64,000 nt of DNA from Chloroflexota bacterium (GCA_016235445.1 JACRLB010000021.1:1-64000); one strand, 5' to 3'; positions 41,796 to 51,351 are shown, counted from the first letter of the stretch. Numbers and translations: made by a program. The notes: generated by a model not told the origin, from the sequence alone.

Positions 41796-43874
41796 ATGAA
41801 TGACCTAACCGGCACCATTATTGAACGCTATAAAATCGTCAGGGAATTGGGCCGCGGGGGCATGGCAGTGGTGTATCACGCCACAGACACCATGCTCGAC
41901 CGCAATGTCGCCATCAAAATGATTCTTTCCGATAATACAAATAGGGAAAAATCGGAAAAATTGTTGAAGCGCTTTAACCGCGAAGCCAAAACCCTCGCAA
42001 GCCTATCCCACCCCAACATTGTTAAAGTCCTGGATTACGGCGAATATGAGCGCGCGCCATACCTCGTCATGGAATTTATCGCAGGCGGCGCGTTGAAAGC
42101 CAAAATGACGCGGCCCATTCCCTACGCCGAGGCCGCCGCCCTGCTCCTGCCGGTAGCGCGCGCCCTTCAACATGCCCATCTGCAAAAAATCGTCCACCGT
42201 GATGTTAAGCCCGAGAATATCCTCATCAATGACTCCGATCAACCAATGCTCTCAGACTTCGGAATTCTAAAACTGGTGGACATGGAAGAGAGTCATGGCC
42301 TCACCGGCACAGGCAAGGTGATCGGCACGCCTGCTTATATGTCGCCGGAACAAATCCGTGGACGGGAAGTTGACGGCCGCGCCGATATATACTCGCTGGG
42401 CATCGTATTCTTCGAAATGGTGGCGGGTCGAAAACCCTATAATGCCAATACCCCCATCGAGTTATCCATGCAACATTTGCACGACCCCATTCCGAAGGCC
42501 AAACAATTTGTGCGCGACCTGCCAGCCGAAGTAGATCAGATTATTGCAAAAGCCATTGCCAAAAACCCCGAAGACCGCTACCCCACCATGGCCATCTTTG
42601 CGCAAGCGCTCGAAAAACTGAGCGGCACCACCGCGCGAACCACTACCGCCGAACGACGCGCCATGAAAGCGGCGGAAGAAAAACAGCAGGCTGAAAAACA
42701 AAAAGAAACAGAAAAGGCGGCAAATAAACAAGGTGGATCTTTCAAGCCGAGGTATGTGTATCTCGTTGGCGGCGCAATTGCGGCGTTTGTAATCGGCATC
42801 ATCATTTTCAGACAAATCAGCCCTTCCCTGACCCCGCCGTCCGAACCAACAAGTACATCTGCCTCCACACTTTTGAACTCAACGCCTGCACAGTCCGCGT
42901 CAACGAACTCAACAAGCCAGGCTCAAATTAATGAGACAAATACTCCAAACTTTACGCCTCCCACGTCCACGCCGAATTCAATCTCTGAGCGGACCTTGCA
43001 ATCACAAAATATTTCAAAAGTCGTCGAAATAGGACGGATGGACAAAATTTCCGTTATCCGAATGGATTGGATCGAGAATGGAAATTGGCTTATCAACGCC
43101 GGCTCAGACACGGTTTTATTCATTGATTCGAAAACGGAGGCAGTTACAAAAGTCGGCCTGGATGGAGGGATTCCTATTTCCTTATCGGTCACCAACGACC
43201 GTGTGTACGTTCTGTTGAATGACGGCATCAAGGTCATTGATATTGAAACCTTCAAGGTTATCAAAACTATTTCACCCATTAGCGGTGGAGCAATTAGCAT
43301 AGCCGCCTCACCGGACGGAAACTATCTGGCGCTGGGAATTTCCGATAACAAGACTCAACTGCTCAACGCTGAGAATGGAAGTGTTGTCCGAAACCTGAAA
43401 AGCAACTATGGCGGCTGGGCTGTAGGGTTTTCCCCCGACTCTCAAAACATCATAAGCGGAACCTCACAAGGCATCTTGAAATGGGAAACGACCACCGGCC
43501 TATGGCTCCCCACCTTTGGCGGACAGGAAAAAACCGTCAAAAGCCTGGCATTTTCACATGATGGCAAAATCGTCGCGGGCGGCGGCGATGGGTTTATATT
43601 CTTTTGGAACATGGAAACCGGAGAACTAATGAACCAGGTGGATGACGGCGACTTTGGCGTCATACACAGCCTCGATTTCTCCCCCGACGATGCCCTCGTG
43701 GTATCTGGTTCGGATGATGGCATGGTTCGCATCTGGGATGTATTTTCCGCCTCGATGCTAAGAGAACTCACCGGTCACACCAGCAAGGTCTTCGGAGTCT
43801 GCTTCTCGCCGGACGGTCAAAACCTTGCCTCAGGGGCAAACGAAGGAAGCATTCTTATCTGGGGCCTGCCGTAG
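41796..43874 (+). CDS. Receptor Ser/Thr kinase with one WD40 propeller (5), catalytic
   Basis: 692 residues, the shortest of the five. The kinase is canonical: LGRGGMAVVY, K41 in VAIKMIL, VHRDVKPENIL (HRD 134-136), DFG 154-156, GTPAYMSPEQ. A basic/acidic segment rich in Lys, Gln and Glu (about 283-310) forms a juxtamembrane coiled region, then a transmembrane helix (about 315-340, VGGAIAAFVIGIIIF), a Ser/Thr linker and about 290 residues of WD40 repeats, enough for one propeller. The last blades GHTSKVFGVCFSPDGQNLASG are near-consensus WD40. AAAGGG lies before the ATG. Confidence 0.93.
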   Translation: MNDLTGTIIERYKIVRELGRGGMAVVYHATDTMLDRNVAIKMILSDNTNREKSEKLLKRFNREAKTLASLSHPNIVKVLDYGEYERAPYLVMEFIAGGALKAKMTRPIPYAEAAALLLPVARALQHAHLQKIVHRDVKPENILINDSDQPMLSDFGILKLVDMEESHGLTGTGKVIGTPAYMSPEQIRGREVDGRADIYSLGIVFFEMVAGRKPYNANTPIELSMQHLHDPIPKAKQFVRDLPAEVDQIIAKAIAKNPEDRYPTMAIFAQALEKLSGTTARTTTAERRAMKAAEEKQQAEKQKETEKAANKQGGSFKPRYVYLVGGAIAAFVIGIIIFRQISPSLTPPSEPTSTSASTLLNSTPAQSASTNSTSQAQINETNTPNFTPPTSTPNSISERTLQSQNISKVVEIGRMDKISVIRMDWIENGNWLINAGSDTVLFIDSKTEAVTKVGLDGGIPISLSVTNDRVYVLLNDGIKVIDIETFKVIKTISPISGGAISIAASPDGNYLALGISDNKTQLLNAENGSVVRNLKSNYGGWAVGFSPDSQNIISGTSQGILKWETTTGLWLPTFGGQEKTVKSLAFSHDGKIVAGGGDGFIFFWNMETGELMNQVDDGDFGVIHSLDFSPDDALVVSGSDDGMVRIWDVFSASMLRELTGHTSKVFGVCFSPDGQNLASGANEGSILIWGLP

Positions 43875-43902
43875 TAAACCAACGGCGTCTTCAGGAGCGC
43901 GC

Positions 43903-45858
43903 ATGAAATTCAATCGCTTAACAGCCTCTCTTAAAATTGCGATCTTGTTTGCTTTGATGATCATCACCCAGGCAAACGGCCTGGCGCAATCTGCTACCGA
44001 GCTTGTGGCACACTACGTGGAGGTTACGCCGGTTGGGGATGGAATCACATACAAAATCAACCTGTATTTCTCCACTGTGGACCCTTCCGGCGCTCCCATG
44101 AAAGACATCCTTGCCGAGTCTTTAAACCTCCTGGAAGATTCTCAAAGGGTTGAAATCAAAGATATTGGCCCGGCGAGCGAGATACCCACTAACCTGGTTT
44201 TGGTAATAGATACCAGCGGAACCATGTTCGGGGCAAGAATTACAGACGCGCAGGCCGCCGGCGTCAATCTTGTAACGGCGCTCATGAAACCAGGCTCTCA
44301 GGTTGCGGTGATCACTTTCGATAATGAAATCAGGACTCAGATTAACTTCACCAGCGATCAAAAAACCATCACTGACGGAATCCAACGGATCAGTGCAACA
44401 CGCGGGGCGGGGGCCTGTCTCTATGATGCGATCCATGCGGCCGTTCAAGCCGTTTCCACGCTTCCTGTCGGCAACCGGGCCGTGATCCTGCTTACGGACA
44501 GCAGGGACGAGACCCCAAGCCTTGCCATTTGCAGTTCGCAAAACATCAACAACGTAATCAAACTCGCATCGGAGGGTAATACGCGAACTCCCATCCACAC
44601 CATTGGGTTGGGAACCGATATTGACAACGAACTTCTTAGAAATATCGCAGATCAGACCGGCGGATATTATCTCTTCTCGCCTGATTCACCGCAATTGACG
44701 AACACAATACAAAAATTAATCGATCGGTTGAATGCGCAATATATCCTTACCTATTTATCCACAGCCTCTCCAGGGGCACATACCCTTACGCTCAGCGTCA
44801 ACCAAACCGGCCCAGTGATAAAAGCCACCCGAAATTTTTCGCTCTCTCCCCTGCCTGCACATATTACCTTCACAACTCCGCTGGAAGGCGAATTGGTTGG
44901 CGATCTCTTGAAGATTGCGGTCTCTCTTTCCACGCAGGGCCAAACCACAATTGCGCGGGTTGCATTTGTGATGAACGGTGTCGAAGCGGGGTCGGACGAC
45001 ACGAAACCTTATGAACTCGAATTGGATGCCAGCCCGTACCCCACAGGCGCTCTGACAGTTTCTGCTGTGGCTTACGATGCAACTAACCTGGAAGTAGCTC
45101 GCGCCAACTTGAACCTCGTCCATGCCCAATCGGCCGAAGCGCCCACCTCGCCTGCGGAGGTTGCAACTGCGCCAGGTACGGCAACCTCAGCCAATTCCGA
45201 AGGCAACAACTTGATGGTTATTACAGCGGTTGTTTTGAGCGGGATCAGTATCTTTGCGATTGTATTTCTCCTATTCTTGCTGTTGCGCCAGCAACAAAAA
45301 GACAAGGGTTGGAACCTGGAAAATATGGTGGATGACGAAAGAACCATACCGGCCATGCAGAGGAGGGCTATTATCAGCCAGGCGGATGATCATAGAAAAG
45401 CGACCAGCCCGGAGTTTGAGTCTGATGCGTTGGGTGTACTGACAATCGAGGCAAGCGATGATTCGTCCCTCATCGATCATCGTTTTGAAATCACAAAGTC
45501 ATTGGTCACGCTGGGCCGCAGCGCCGATAATGATGTTAATTTTCCAGGCGATAAACCCGTCTCCCGTCATCATGCTGAAATCTATCAGATCAGCGGGAAG
45601 CTTTACCTGAGGGAGGTGGAAACCGCCGGGGCATCGGGTGCAATGCCTCCCAAATATGGAACCTTTGTCAACCAGAAAGCTCTGGAGGCCGACCCCGTTC
45701 TATTGAAAACCGGCGATGAAATTCAGCTTGGGAAACGAGTGCGTTTGAGATTTGAATCCTTCGTGCGCGAGATTAATGCCGACTCGCCGACCAGCGACGA
45801 TTTCGACAACGATATGACGATGGCGGACGATATTGATAAAACGGCGCTTCAGGATTAA
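43903..45858 (+). CDS. Membrane-tethered VWA domain with cytoplasmic FHA domain
   Basis: 651 residues. Signal sequence 1-28 (IAILFALMIITQANGLAQ), VWA domain about 95-270 with MIDAS motif LVIDTSGTMFG (103-107) and later ILLTDSRDE, a beta-rich region, transmembrane helix about 440-461, and a cytoplasmic tail with FHA domain about 525-625 (LGRSADNDVNFPG, SRHHAEIY, GTFVNQ). FHA domains bind phosphothreonine. Two Thr-containing acidic motifs in the tail, DDERTIPAM and NDMTMADDIDKT, are plausible targets of the neighbouring kinases. The protein would couple an extracytoplasmic metal-dependent binding event to phospho-reading. ATG 43903 with CAGGAG upstream is preferred to a longer frame. Confidence 0.88.
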   Translation: MKFNRLTASLKIAILFALMIITQANGLAQSATELVAHYVEVTPVGDGITYKINLYFSTVDPSGAPMKDILAESLNLLEDSQRVEIKDIGPASEIPTNLVLVIDTSGTMFGARITDAQAAGVNLVTALMKPGSQVAVITFDNEIRTQINFTSDQKTITDGIQRISATRGAGACLYDAIHAAVQAVSTLPVGNRAVILLTDSRDETPSLAICSSQNINNVIKLASEGNTRTPIHTIGLGTDIDNELLRNIADQTGGYYLFSPDSPQLTNTIQKLIDRLNAQYILTYLSTASPGAHTLTLSVNQTGPVIKATRNFSLSPLPAHITFTTPLEGELVGDLLKIAVSLSTQGQTTIARVAFVMNGVEAGSDDTKPYELELDASPYPTGALTVSAVAYDATNLEVARANLNLVHAQSAEAPTSPAEVATAPGTATSANSEGNNLMVITAVVLSGISIFAIVFLLFLLLRQQQKDKGWNLENMVDDERTIPAMQRRAIISQADDHRKATSPEFESDALGVLTIEASDDSSLIDHRFEITKSLVTLGRSADNDVNFPGDKPVSRHHAEIYQISGKLYLREVETAGASGAMPPKYGTFVNQKALEADPVLLKTGDEIQLGKRVRLRFESFVREINADSPTSDDFDNDMTMADDIDKTALQD

Positions 45859-45891
45859 GGTTAGGCATATCGCCAAGGCGCAAGAGGAAGC

Positions 45892-46707
45892 ATGAATTTC
45901 CACCCCGAAAGCGTTCGATTTGAATTCGGCGCCGCGACCGACTCAGGGCGTAAGCGCGGAACTGAACCAAATCAGGATACGGTGGAAGTGGTTCTGCCAA
46001 AAACAACACGAGACTGGCATCCGCCGCTGTTGCTGGTAGCGGATGGATTGGGAAAGTATTCCGGCGGGGCGTTTGCCAGTGAGTTGGTTATCCAAACCTT
46101 TAAACAGGAGTTTCAACTCGCCCAGCATCCGTCAGATTACCCAACTCTGATGGAAAATTGCCTACAGGCCGCGCATCAGGCAATACGCTTAAACAGTGCG
46201 AAGAACCCTGAACTCGCGTACATGGGAAGTACTCTGGTGGCGATAACGTTGGAGGCAAAACAGCTTCATTTGCTAAATGTTGGCGATAGCCGCGCCTATC
46301 TTGTTCGTGATAAAAACATCCTGCAAATCAGTGAGGATCAGAGTTGGGTGGCATCGCAAGTGCGGGCTGGCGTGCTGACTCAAGACGAGGCCCGGCTACA
46401 CCCAGGCCGCAATCGCCTGACGATGGCGATAACCGCAAAAAGGACCGAGGTCGTACCATACATATCCACATTAAGCCTCGGCCCGGGAGATATCGTTCTG
46501 CTTTGTTCCGATGGGTTGTGGGGTGTGGTTCCTGAAACCCTTATCCGTGCGGCGGCCATGGAATTGCCGCCTCCAGTCGCTGTGGAAAAATTGATTGCGC
46601 TGGCAAATGGCGTCGGAAGCCCTGATAATATTTCTGTTGTTATCGCGCGTCAGCTTGATTTCCCACGCAGGGCCATGAATGTTGACCCGCAAGATACCGC
46701 CGCATAA
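45892..46707 (+). CDS. PP2C-family Ser/Thr phosphatase
   Basis: 271 residues, cytoplasmic PPM/PP2C domain. Metal and catalytic motifs are NQDTV (28-32), LLLVADGLGKYSGG (D51), NVGDSRAYLV, ILLCSDGLWGVV and SPDNISVVIA. In the second motif the usual GMGGH is GLGKY, a modest variation near the active site. It should remove phosphates placed by the kinases of the same run. GAGGAA is 2-3 bases from the ATG. It lies between the FHA-VWA protein and the soluble kinase. Confidence 0.92.
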   Translation: MNFHPESVRFEFGAATDSGRKRGTEPNQDTVEVVLPKTTRDWHPPLLLVADGLGKYSGGAFASELVIQTFKQEFQLAQHPSDYPTLMENCLQAAHQAIRLNSAKNPELAYMGSTLVAITLEAKQLHLLNVGDSRAYLVRDKNILQISEDQSWVASQVRAGVLTQDEARLHPGRNRLTMAITAKRTEVVPYISTLSLGPGDIVLLCSDGLWGVVPETLIRAAAMELPPPVAVEKLIALANGVGSPDNISVVIARQLDFPRRAMNVDPQDTAA

Positions 46708-46763
46708 TCCAATTGGCTCTGCCTGTATTTTCGGGTATCTATTATTATTTTTGGAGGATTTTC

Positions 46764-47948
46764 ATGTCATTTACCATCGGCGCAAAAGTGGGACCTTACC
46801 TTATCCAGGAAGAGTTGGGGCAGGGCGGCATGGCAACAGTTTACAAAGCATATCACCCCGCGCTGGAGCGCCATGTTGCCATTAAAGCCATGGACACCGC
46901 CCTGAGCAAGGAACAGGGTTTTATCGAACGATTTAGAAGAGAGGCCCGCGTCATTGCCAGGCTGGATAACCCCCATATCGTACCGGTGTACGACTTTGAC
47001 GAACATGAGGGGCAACCATATATTGTCCTAAAATTAATTGATGGGCAAACCTTGAAAGATCGAACGAGAAGTTCGCCCTACTCCAGGCCGGAAATCCTGA
47101 AAATCATTACTGCGGTGGGGGACGGTCTTCAGTATGCACATGACCGCGGCGTTTTGCATCGAGATATTAAACCATCCAATGTGTTGATATCGAGTGATGG
47201 AAAGATTTACCTGACCGACTTTGGTCTGGCGAGAATTGTGGAAAGCGCCTCCAGCCTGACCGGGGATATGATTGTAGGCACGCCGCATTACATTTCCCCG
47301 GAACAGGCTGTCAACACCGAGGACCTCGATGCGGGCACTGATATATACTCCTTTGGCGTCATGATCTATGAACTGGTGGTGGGGCGTTTACCGTTCGATG
47401 CCAACACCGCCTTCTCTCTCATCGAAGAACATATTTTTAAGATCCCTCCATCACCCACTTCCATAAAAACGGACCTATCCTGGGAAATCGAAAGCGTTAT
47501 TCTCAAGGCCCTGGAAAAAAACCGCGCTGACCGCTACGAAAAGGTGTCGGATCTGGTAACCGCCTTCAAAAAGGCCTGGCTTCCCAACGCCACCCCAAAA
47601 GATGTTTCATCCACAACGTTGGAATCCTCCAACGTTGCAACCTTGCTCGCCGACAACGGGAAGGTCTTTCCATTGTCGGAAGGAGAAATTGTGCTTGGCA
47701 GAAATAGCGCCACAAAGAACGTGAAAAATGACATTGATTTGAGCGACCTGGATATTAAGAAAATCGTTTCTCGTCGTCATGCAACCGTCAAGCATGAAAA
47801 CAACGATTTTATCCTGTATGACCTTGAAAGCCGAAACGGGACTTTTATCAACGGAGAACGATTATCCTCGAAGCAACCCCATACCTTGGCTTCCGGCGAT
47901 GTGATCGAGTTTGGCTCCGGCGGAGTTAAATTCACGTTTGTGAGATAA
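46764..47948 (+). CDS. Soluble Ser/Thr kinase with C-terminal FHA domain
   Basis: 394 residues. Kinase domain 10-275: LGQGGMATVY, VAIK (K41), LHRDIKPSNVL (HRD 132-134), DFG 152-154, GTPHYISPEQ. No transmembrane helix. FHA domain at about 310-394: IVLGRNSATKNVKNDIDLS, SRRHATVKHE, LYDLESRNGTFING. Kinases of this type bind their own or partner phosphothreonines and so amplify or recruit. GGAGG lies before ATG 46764, which gives the normal short N-terminus. It closes the signalling run. Confidence 0.92.
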   Translation: MSFTIGAKVGPYLIQEELGQGGMATVYKAYHPALERHVAIKAMDTALSKEQGFIERFRREARVIARLDNPHIVPVYDFDEHEGQPYIVLKLIDGQTLKDRTRSSPYSRPEILKIITAVGDGLQYAHDRGVLHRDIKPSNVLISSDGKIYLTDFGLARIVESASSLTGDMIVGTPHYISPEQAVNTEDLDAGTDIYSFGVMIYELVVGRLPFDANTAFSLIEEHIFKIPPSPTSIKTDLSWEIESVILKALEKNRADRYEKVSDLVTAFKKAWLPNATPKDVSSTTLESSNVATLLADNGKVFPLSEGEIVLGRNSATKNVKNDIDLSDLDIKKIVSRRHATVKHENNDFILYDLESRNGTFINGERLSSKQPHTLASGDVIEFGSGGVKFTFVR

Positions 47949-47987
47949 GCCTGCCAGAACCAATGGACGCGTATTTAATCCCATCCC

Positions 47988-48785
47988 ATGACTAATTACT
48001 TAATCAACGAAATTTCCCCTTATCTCCTTCAACACGCCCACAACCCCGTGAATTGGTTCCCCTGGGGCGAGGAAGCGCTTGCCAAAGCAAAAGCCGAAGA
48101 CAAGCCCATCTTTCTCAGCATAGGCTACGCGGCCTGTCATTGGTGCCATGTCATGGCGCACGAATCCTTTGAGGATGAAGAAACCGCGAAGTTCATGAAC
48201 GACCACTTCGTCAACATCAAAGTGGATCGCGAAGAACGTCCCGACATCGACGGGATTTACATGCAAGCGGTCATCGCCATGACAGGCTCAGGCGGCTGGC
48301 CCATGTCCGTTTTTCTCACGCCAAAGTTGAAACCATTTTACGCAGGCACATACTTTCCGCCTGTGCGCCGCTTCAACATGCCAGCCTTCAAGGATATACT
48401 GAACGGCCTCGCCAATGCCTGGAAAAACGACAGAAGTGAAGTCGAAAAAACGGGCATACAAGTCGGCGATCATTTGCAGACGCAAGTCAAAAATCAAAGC
48501 AAAGATTTTCTTGCGCCTGAACATCTCGATGCGATAGCAAAAGCCATGCAGGAATCCTACGATTGGAACTATGGCGGCTGGGGTGATGCGCCTAAATTTC
48601 CGCAGGCAATGGCGCTTGAATTTTTACTTCATCATTCCATTGCAGGCAAAAACGATGAGTACCTCAAACTCATCGATCATTGCCTGCAAACCATGTCCCG
48701 CGGCGGCATGTACGATGTGGTCGGCGGCGGCTTCGCGCGTTACAGCACCGACCATCTTTGGCGCGTGCCGCATTACGAGAACTAG
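47988..48785 (+). pseudogene. DUF255 thioredoxin-domain protein, 5' part, interrupted
   Basis: 265 residues of a family usually over 600 long (YyaL/spermatogenesis-associated 20-like). The N-terminal thioredoxin-like domain is complete: [36 protein letters not shown] with its Cxx[11 protein letters not shown] and [11 protein letters not shown]. The start of the following glucosidase-like domain ends at [15 protein letters not shown] and then TAG. In homologues this motif continues EKMLYDNA, so the gene is cut exactly in a conserved word. The downstream sequence is the recombinase of an integrated element. The 3' part is not in the window. An expressed thioredoxin domain alone is possible. Confidence 0.8.
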
Positions 48786-50379
48786 TTGACCCAACCGATA
48801 GCTTGTTTCGACCTAGAAAGCACCATATATCAATGAATTTTTGACCGTCTTCTACAGTCATTAAAGCGCCAACATCTAGTAACTCAATCACGCGTCGCCG
48901 ATCATCAAAGGTTTCATTTCCAGGCCCCAATCCTTCCGCAATATGTAAAGCAAACTCACGAATTTGCTGGATGTCTTTTTCTGTTATGGTTTCTGTTTCC
49001 AAATTCAGATTCAAATCGTCGCGTTCTTTCTCCAACGAGGTGAGGGTGGTTTCTAATTGCTGTTTCTTATCAACCAACAATTCTCTTGGAATGTCACCAG
49101 AAATATACAGGTCAAGTACGCGGTCCAGTTGACTCTTCGAGTCCTGCCAAAGATCATCGAGAACAAGCAAACGATCACGGATGGGTGCAATGAATTGTTC
49201 TCGGCTTTCTTGATATTCTGCAAGCCCAGTTTCCAGAGTTCCCGGTTGAGTAAGAAGCGCCTTCACCCAATCCCAGACCAACTTATCGACAACGTCTACG
49301 CGAAAGCTTGGGAGATGACACTTCACGTTGGCGATGTTCCCCATGAGGGCATTACACTTGTAATACAGGTACAGTTTCCTTTCATGAGGCACGGTAGCAT
49401 AGCAATTGACGCTGGTATGACACAGACCACATCGGACACGTCCTCTCAGTAAGTATTCACGTTTTATATTGCGTTTGGAGACACTTACATTTGCCTTTCG
49501 CTGAAGCTTAGCTTTCTCCCACATTTCCTCAGAGACAATAGGAGGCACGTTAAATGCCAGCCACCATTCGCGGGCGTTGGGCTTGTGGTAACCTCCGAAA
49601 GTGTTACGTTTTCCATAGTGCCAGTGTCCAGCATATGTCTCTGATTGCAGAATTCGATACACGAGTCTCCCTGACCATTCCCCTTTCCCACGCTTTTTGA
49701 ACATCCCACGCAGGTCCGCCCAAGTGGGAACCCTCATTTGGGTGAGTCGCTTTGAAATCTCGCGTGTGGATAAGCGCCGACCTTTTTCATCTCCTTCCAC
49801 ATACCATGTGTAAACCAATCGTACGACTGCTGCCTCCTCTTCATGAATCACCAAATTTTTACCGTCTTCTGATAAGCGATAACCAAATGGGGGTTTATTT
49901 CCGTGAAGCATGATCTTCCCGTTTTTGACCACCTGTCGCCTGCCGCGAACCATGCGCTCGGCGATTTTTTCGCGTTCGTATTCAGCGATTGTCGCTCGAA
50001 TATGCTTGTTCAAGCGTCCTTCCGGTGAGTTCTCATAGCTGGCAAGAACATAAACAACTTCGACACCGGCTCGATTCAATTGTTCTTCAACAATAAGTTG
50101 CTTCGCAAGCTTACGACTCAGGCGGTCAATCTCACGGACTACCAATACATCAAACTCTCCTTTTTGCGCCATATCGCGTGCGTGATTAAGTTCAGGTAAT
50201 TCGAATGAAGCGCCGGATGCGCCACGATCATCCTCGGACAATTCTGCAATGATTTGCCACCCATTGTCGAGTGCAAAATCCCGGCACATTTCCAATTGTC
50301 CAGCCAGATTCCGTCCTTCCTTGCCGCGGTCATCGCTGGAAACTCTTGCATAGAGTACAGCACGTTTAATTGTATTCAT
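48670..50379 (-). CDS. Large serine recombinase
   Basis: 569 residues. The resolvase-type catalytic domain (1-150) starts [19 protein letters not shown] with the nucleophile Ser in ARVSS, and has [13 protein letters not shown] and [15 protein letters not shown]. The recombinase domain (about 150-270) includes [12 protein letters not shown], and a zinc ribbon follows ([11 protein letters not shown]...YYKC). A Leu/Glu-rich coiled coil occupies about 395-480. This is the integrase of a site-specific element. The reading frame crosses the junction and its last roughly 37 codons use the reverse strand of the interrupted host gene. ATG 50379 with AAGGAAG upstream is preferred. The natural C-terminus in the free element is unknown. 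Confidence 0.9.
   Translation of the reverse strand: MNTIKRAVLYARVSSDDRGKEGRNLAGQLEMCRDFALDNGWQIIAELSEDDRGASGASFELPELNHARDMAQKGEFDVLVVREIDRLSRKLAKQLIVEEQLNRAGVEVVYVLASYENSPEGRLNKHIRATIAEYEREKIAERMVRGRRQVVKNGKIMLHGNKPPFGYRLSEDGKNLVIHEEEAAVVRLVYTWYVEGDEKGRRLSTREISKRLTQMRVPTWADLRGMFKKRGKGEWSGRLVYRILQSETYAGHWHYGKRNTFGGYHKPNAREWWLAFNVPPIVSEEMWEKAKLQRKANVSVSKRNIKREYLLRGRVRCGLCHTSVNCYATVPHERKLYLYYKCNALMGNIANVKCHLPSFRVDVVDKLVWDWVKALLTQPGTLETGLAEYQESREQFIAPIRDRLLVLDDLWQDSKSQLDRVLDLYISGDIPRELLVDKKQQLETTLTSLEKERDDLNLNLETETITEKDIQQIREFALHIAEGLGPGNETFDDRRRVIELLDVGALMTVEDGQKFIDIWCFLGRNKLSVGSTSSRNAARAKDGRCCNARSRRRPHRTCRRGTWFAGNDR
48770..48790. other. Probable attachment-site junction (left)
   Basis: Host reading frame GCATTACGAGAA passes into CTAGTTGACC at about 48782, where the next codons no longer fit the family. 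Serine recombinases cross over at a short central dinucleotide, so the junction should be within ACGAGAACTAG. A partner site was not found in the window. Confidence 0.5.
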
Positions 50380-50456
50380 GATTCTTCCTTCAGGGGTAAT
50401 TTTATTTTTGGGGGAATGGTATAGGATTAGCACAGCCAGACCGGGCTGGCTGTCGC

Positions 50457-50696
50457 TTAGTTACGGGATGGCTGGTAAAGGATGTCCCGCATTTCCTCGA
50501 AGAGTTGCGGTCCCAACACAAGGGATTGTTCATGGGAGGCAAGTTCAAAGGAATTCACAAGATCGGCCAACACCATGCCGATATTTCCTTCAACCTCCAG
50601 CAGGCTTTTTCCACTCGCCGCTTCCTGCCACTCCTGGCGGAACTTGGAAAGGATTGCAATTGCTTTCGTTCGTGGACTTGGATTCGTATTCAACAT
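50457..50696 (-). CDS. Small conserved-looking element protein, unknown
   Basis: 79 residues, mostly helical: SPRTKAIAILSKFRQEWQE, NIGMVLADLVNSFELAS, LGPQLFEEMRDILY. An AAAGGAG ribosome-binding site lies 8 bases before the ATG, which supports translation. It is upstream of and co-directional with the recombinase, so it may be an accessory of recombination or a regulator. No family recognised. Confidence 0.6.
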   Translation of the reverse strand: MLNTNPSPRTKAIAILSKFRQEWQEAASGKSLLEVEGNIGMVLADLVNSFELASHEQSLVLGPQLFEEMRDILYQPSRN

Positions 50697-50754
50697 CAGA
50701 AGGCTCCTTTTGATTATTGGAGCGATCTCATTCTGCCCGGTCAGAAAAGAAATC

Positions 50755-50779
50755 GCCCCGGTGAGAATCCCACCAGGGC
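50755..50779 (-). terminator. Possible terminator before the 79-residue gene
   Basis: GCCCCGGTG (50755-50763) and CACCAGGGC (50771-50779) form a 9-bp stem with one mismatch. On the minus strand GATTTCTTTTC follows. It would end a leftward transcript from the HTH gene and is thus possibly regulatory for the recombinase. No gene is seen in the rest of 50697-50960. Confidence 0.35.
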
Positions 50780-50888
50780 GTGAAAACTGGGCTGATATAA
50801 TGAAGTCAGCCCGTCCCTCCGCTACTATCGGTGGGTTGGGTTAGGGTCGTGCGTGTGTTCCACCACATTCACGGCCCGTTTCAACAGA

Positions 50889-50918
50889 TATAATTATCGT
50901 ACTGATACGATAATTATA
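50889..50918. promoter_or_regulatory. 30-bp operator palindrome upstream of the recombinase genes
   Basis: TATAATTATCGTA (50889-50901) and TACGATAATTATA (50906-50918) are perfect arms around CTGA. It overlaps TATAAT-like sequence on both strands. Located between the HTH gene and the recombinase group, it is a plausible repressor-binding switch. Confidence 0.6.
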
Positions 50919-50960
50919 CTACACAGAAATCAAAAGTCAATAATCCCCCACCCCATCGAT

Positions 50961-51176
50961 TTATCGTCTTTTTGAACCAGGCTTCGGCTTTGCTCCGCGA
51001 CGTTCCCCCAGTTTCTCTGCATGCTTTAGATAAGTTTCTAGGGAACGCCGGCTGACCTGCCATGACGGTCCCCACTTTCGTCCAACCACTTTGTTAGATC
51101 GAATCAATTGACGGATGTAATCCGGGTTATAGCCGCTTACACGCGCAGCATCATAAGTAGTCAACCAATCGTCCAT
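50961..51176 (-). CDS. Excisionase-like helix-turn-helix protein
   Basis: 71 residues. MDDWLTTYDAARVSGYNPDYIRQLIRS resembles the MerR/excisionase HTH (helix_turn_helix_17), with GRKWGPSWQVSRRSLETYL as the wing. The C-terminal tail is Lys/Arg-rich (GAKPKPGSKRR). A GGGAGAA Shine-Dalgarno sequence and an upstream TATAAT are present. Such proteins steer recombinases towards excision or act as small repressors. Its place beside the recombinase supports that role. Which of the two it is cannot be told. Confidence 0.7.
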   Translation of the reverse strand: MDDWLTTYDAARVSGYNPDYIRQLIRSNKVVGRKWGPSWQVSRRSLETYLKHAEKLGERRGAKPKPGSKRR

Positions 51177-51351
51177 AAAACAATTCTCCCAAAATAATTA
51201 TAACTTGGATGGCAGTAAGTTTGCTTGTCGCAAGGAGTATGTATTCGATACGATGGCCATTGGCTTGGGTAATTTCATGAATTCGTAGTTAGGTGATTGT
51301 AAGTTTTTTCACATTCATTTTTTCGGGCTTCTCCATTAGAATTTTAGCCTT

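Noticed and set aside
49760-49775. TGTGGATAA, a DnaA-box-like word, also at about 60313.
   Set aside because: Both lie singly within coding regions of recombinase and response regulator; no cluster, so chance is likely.
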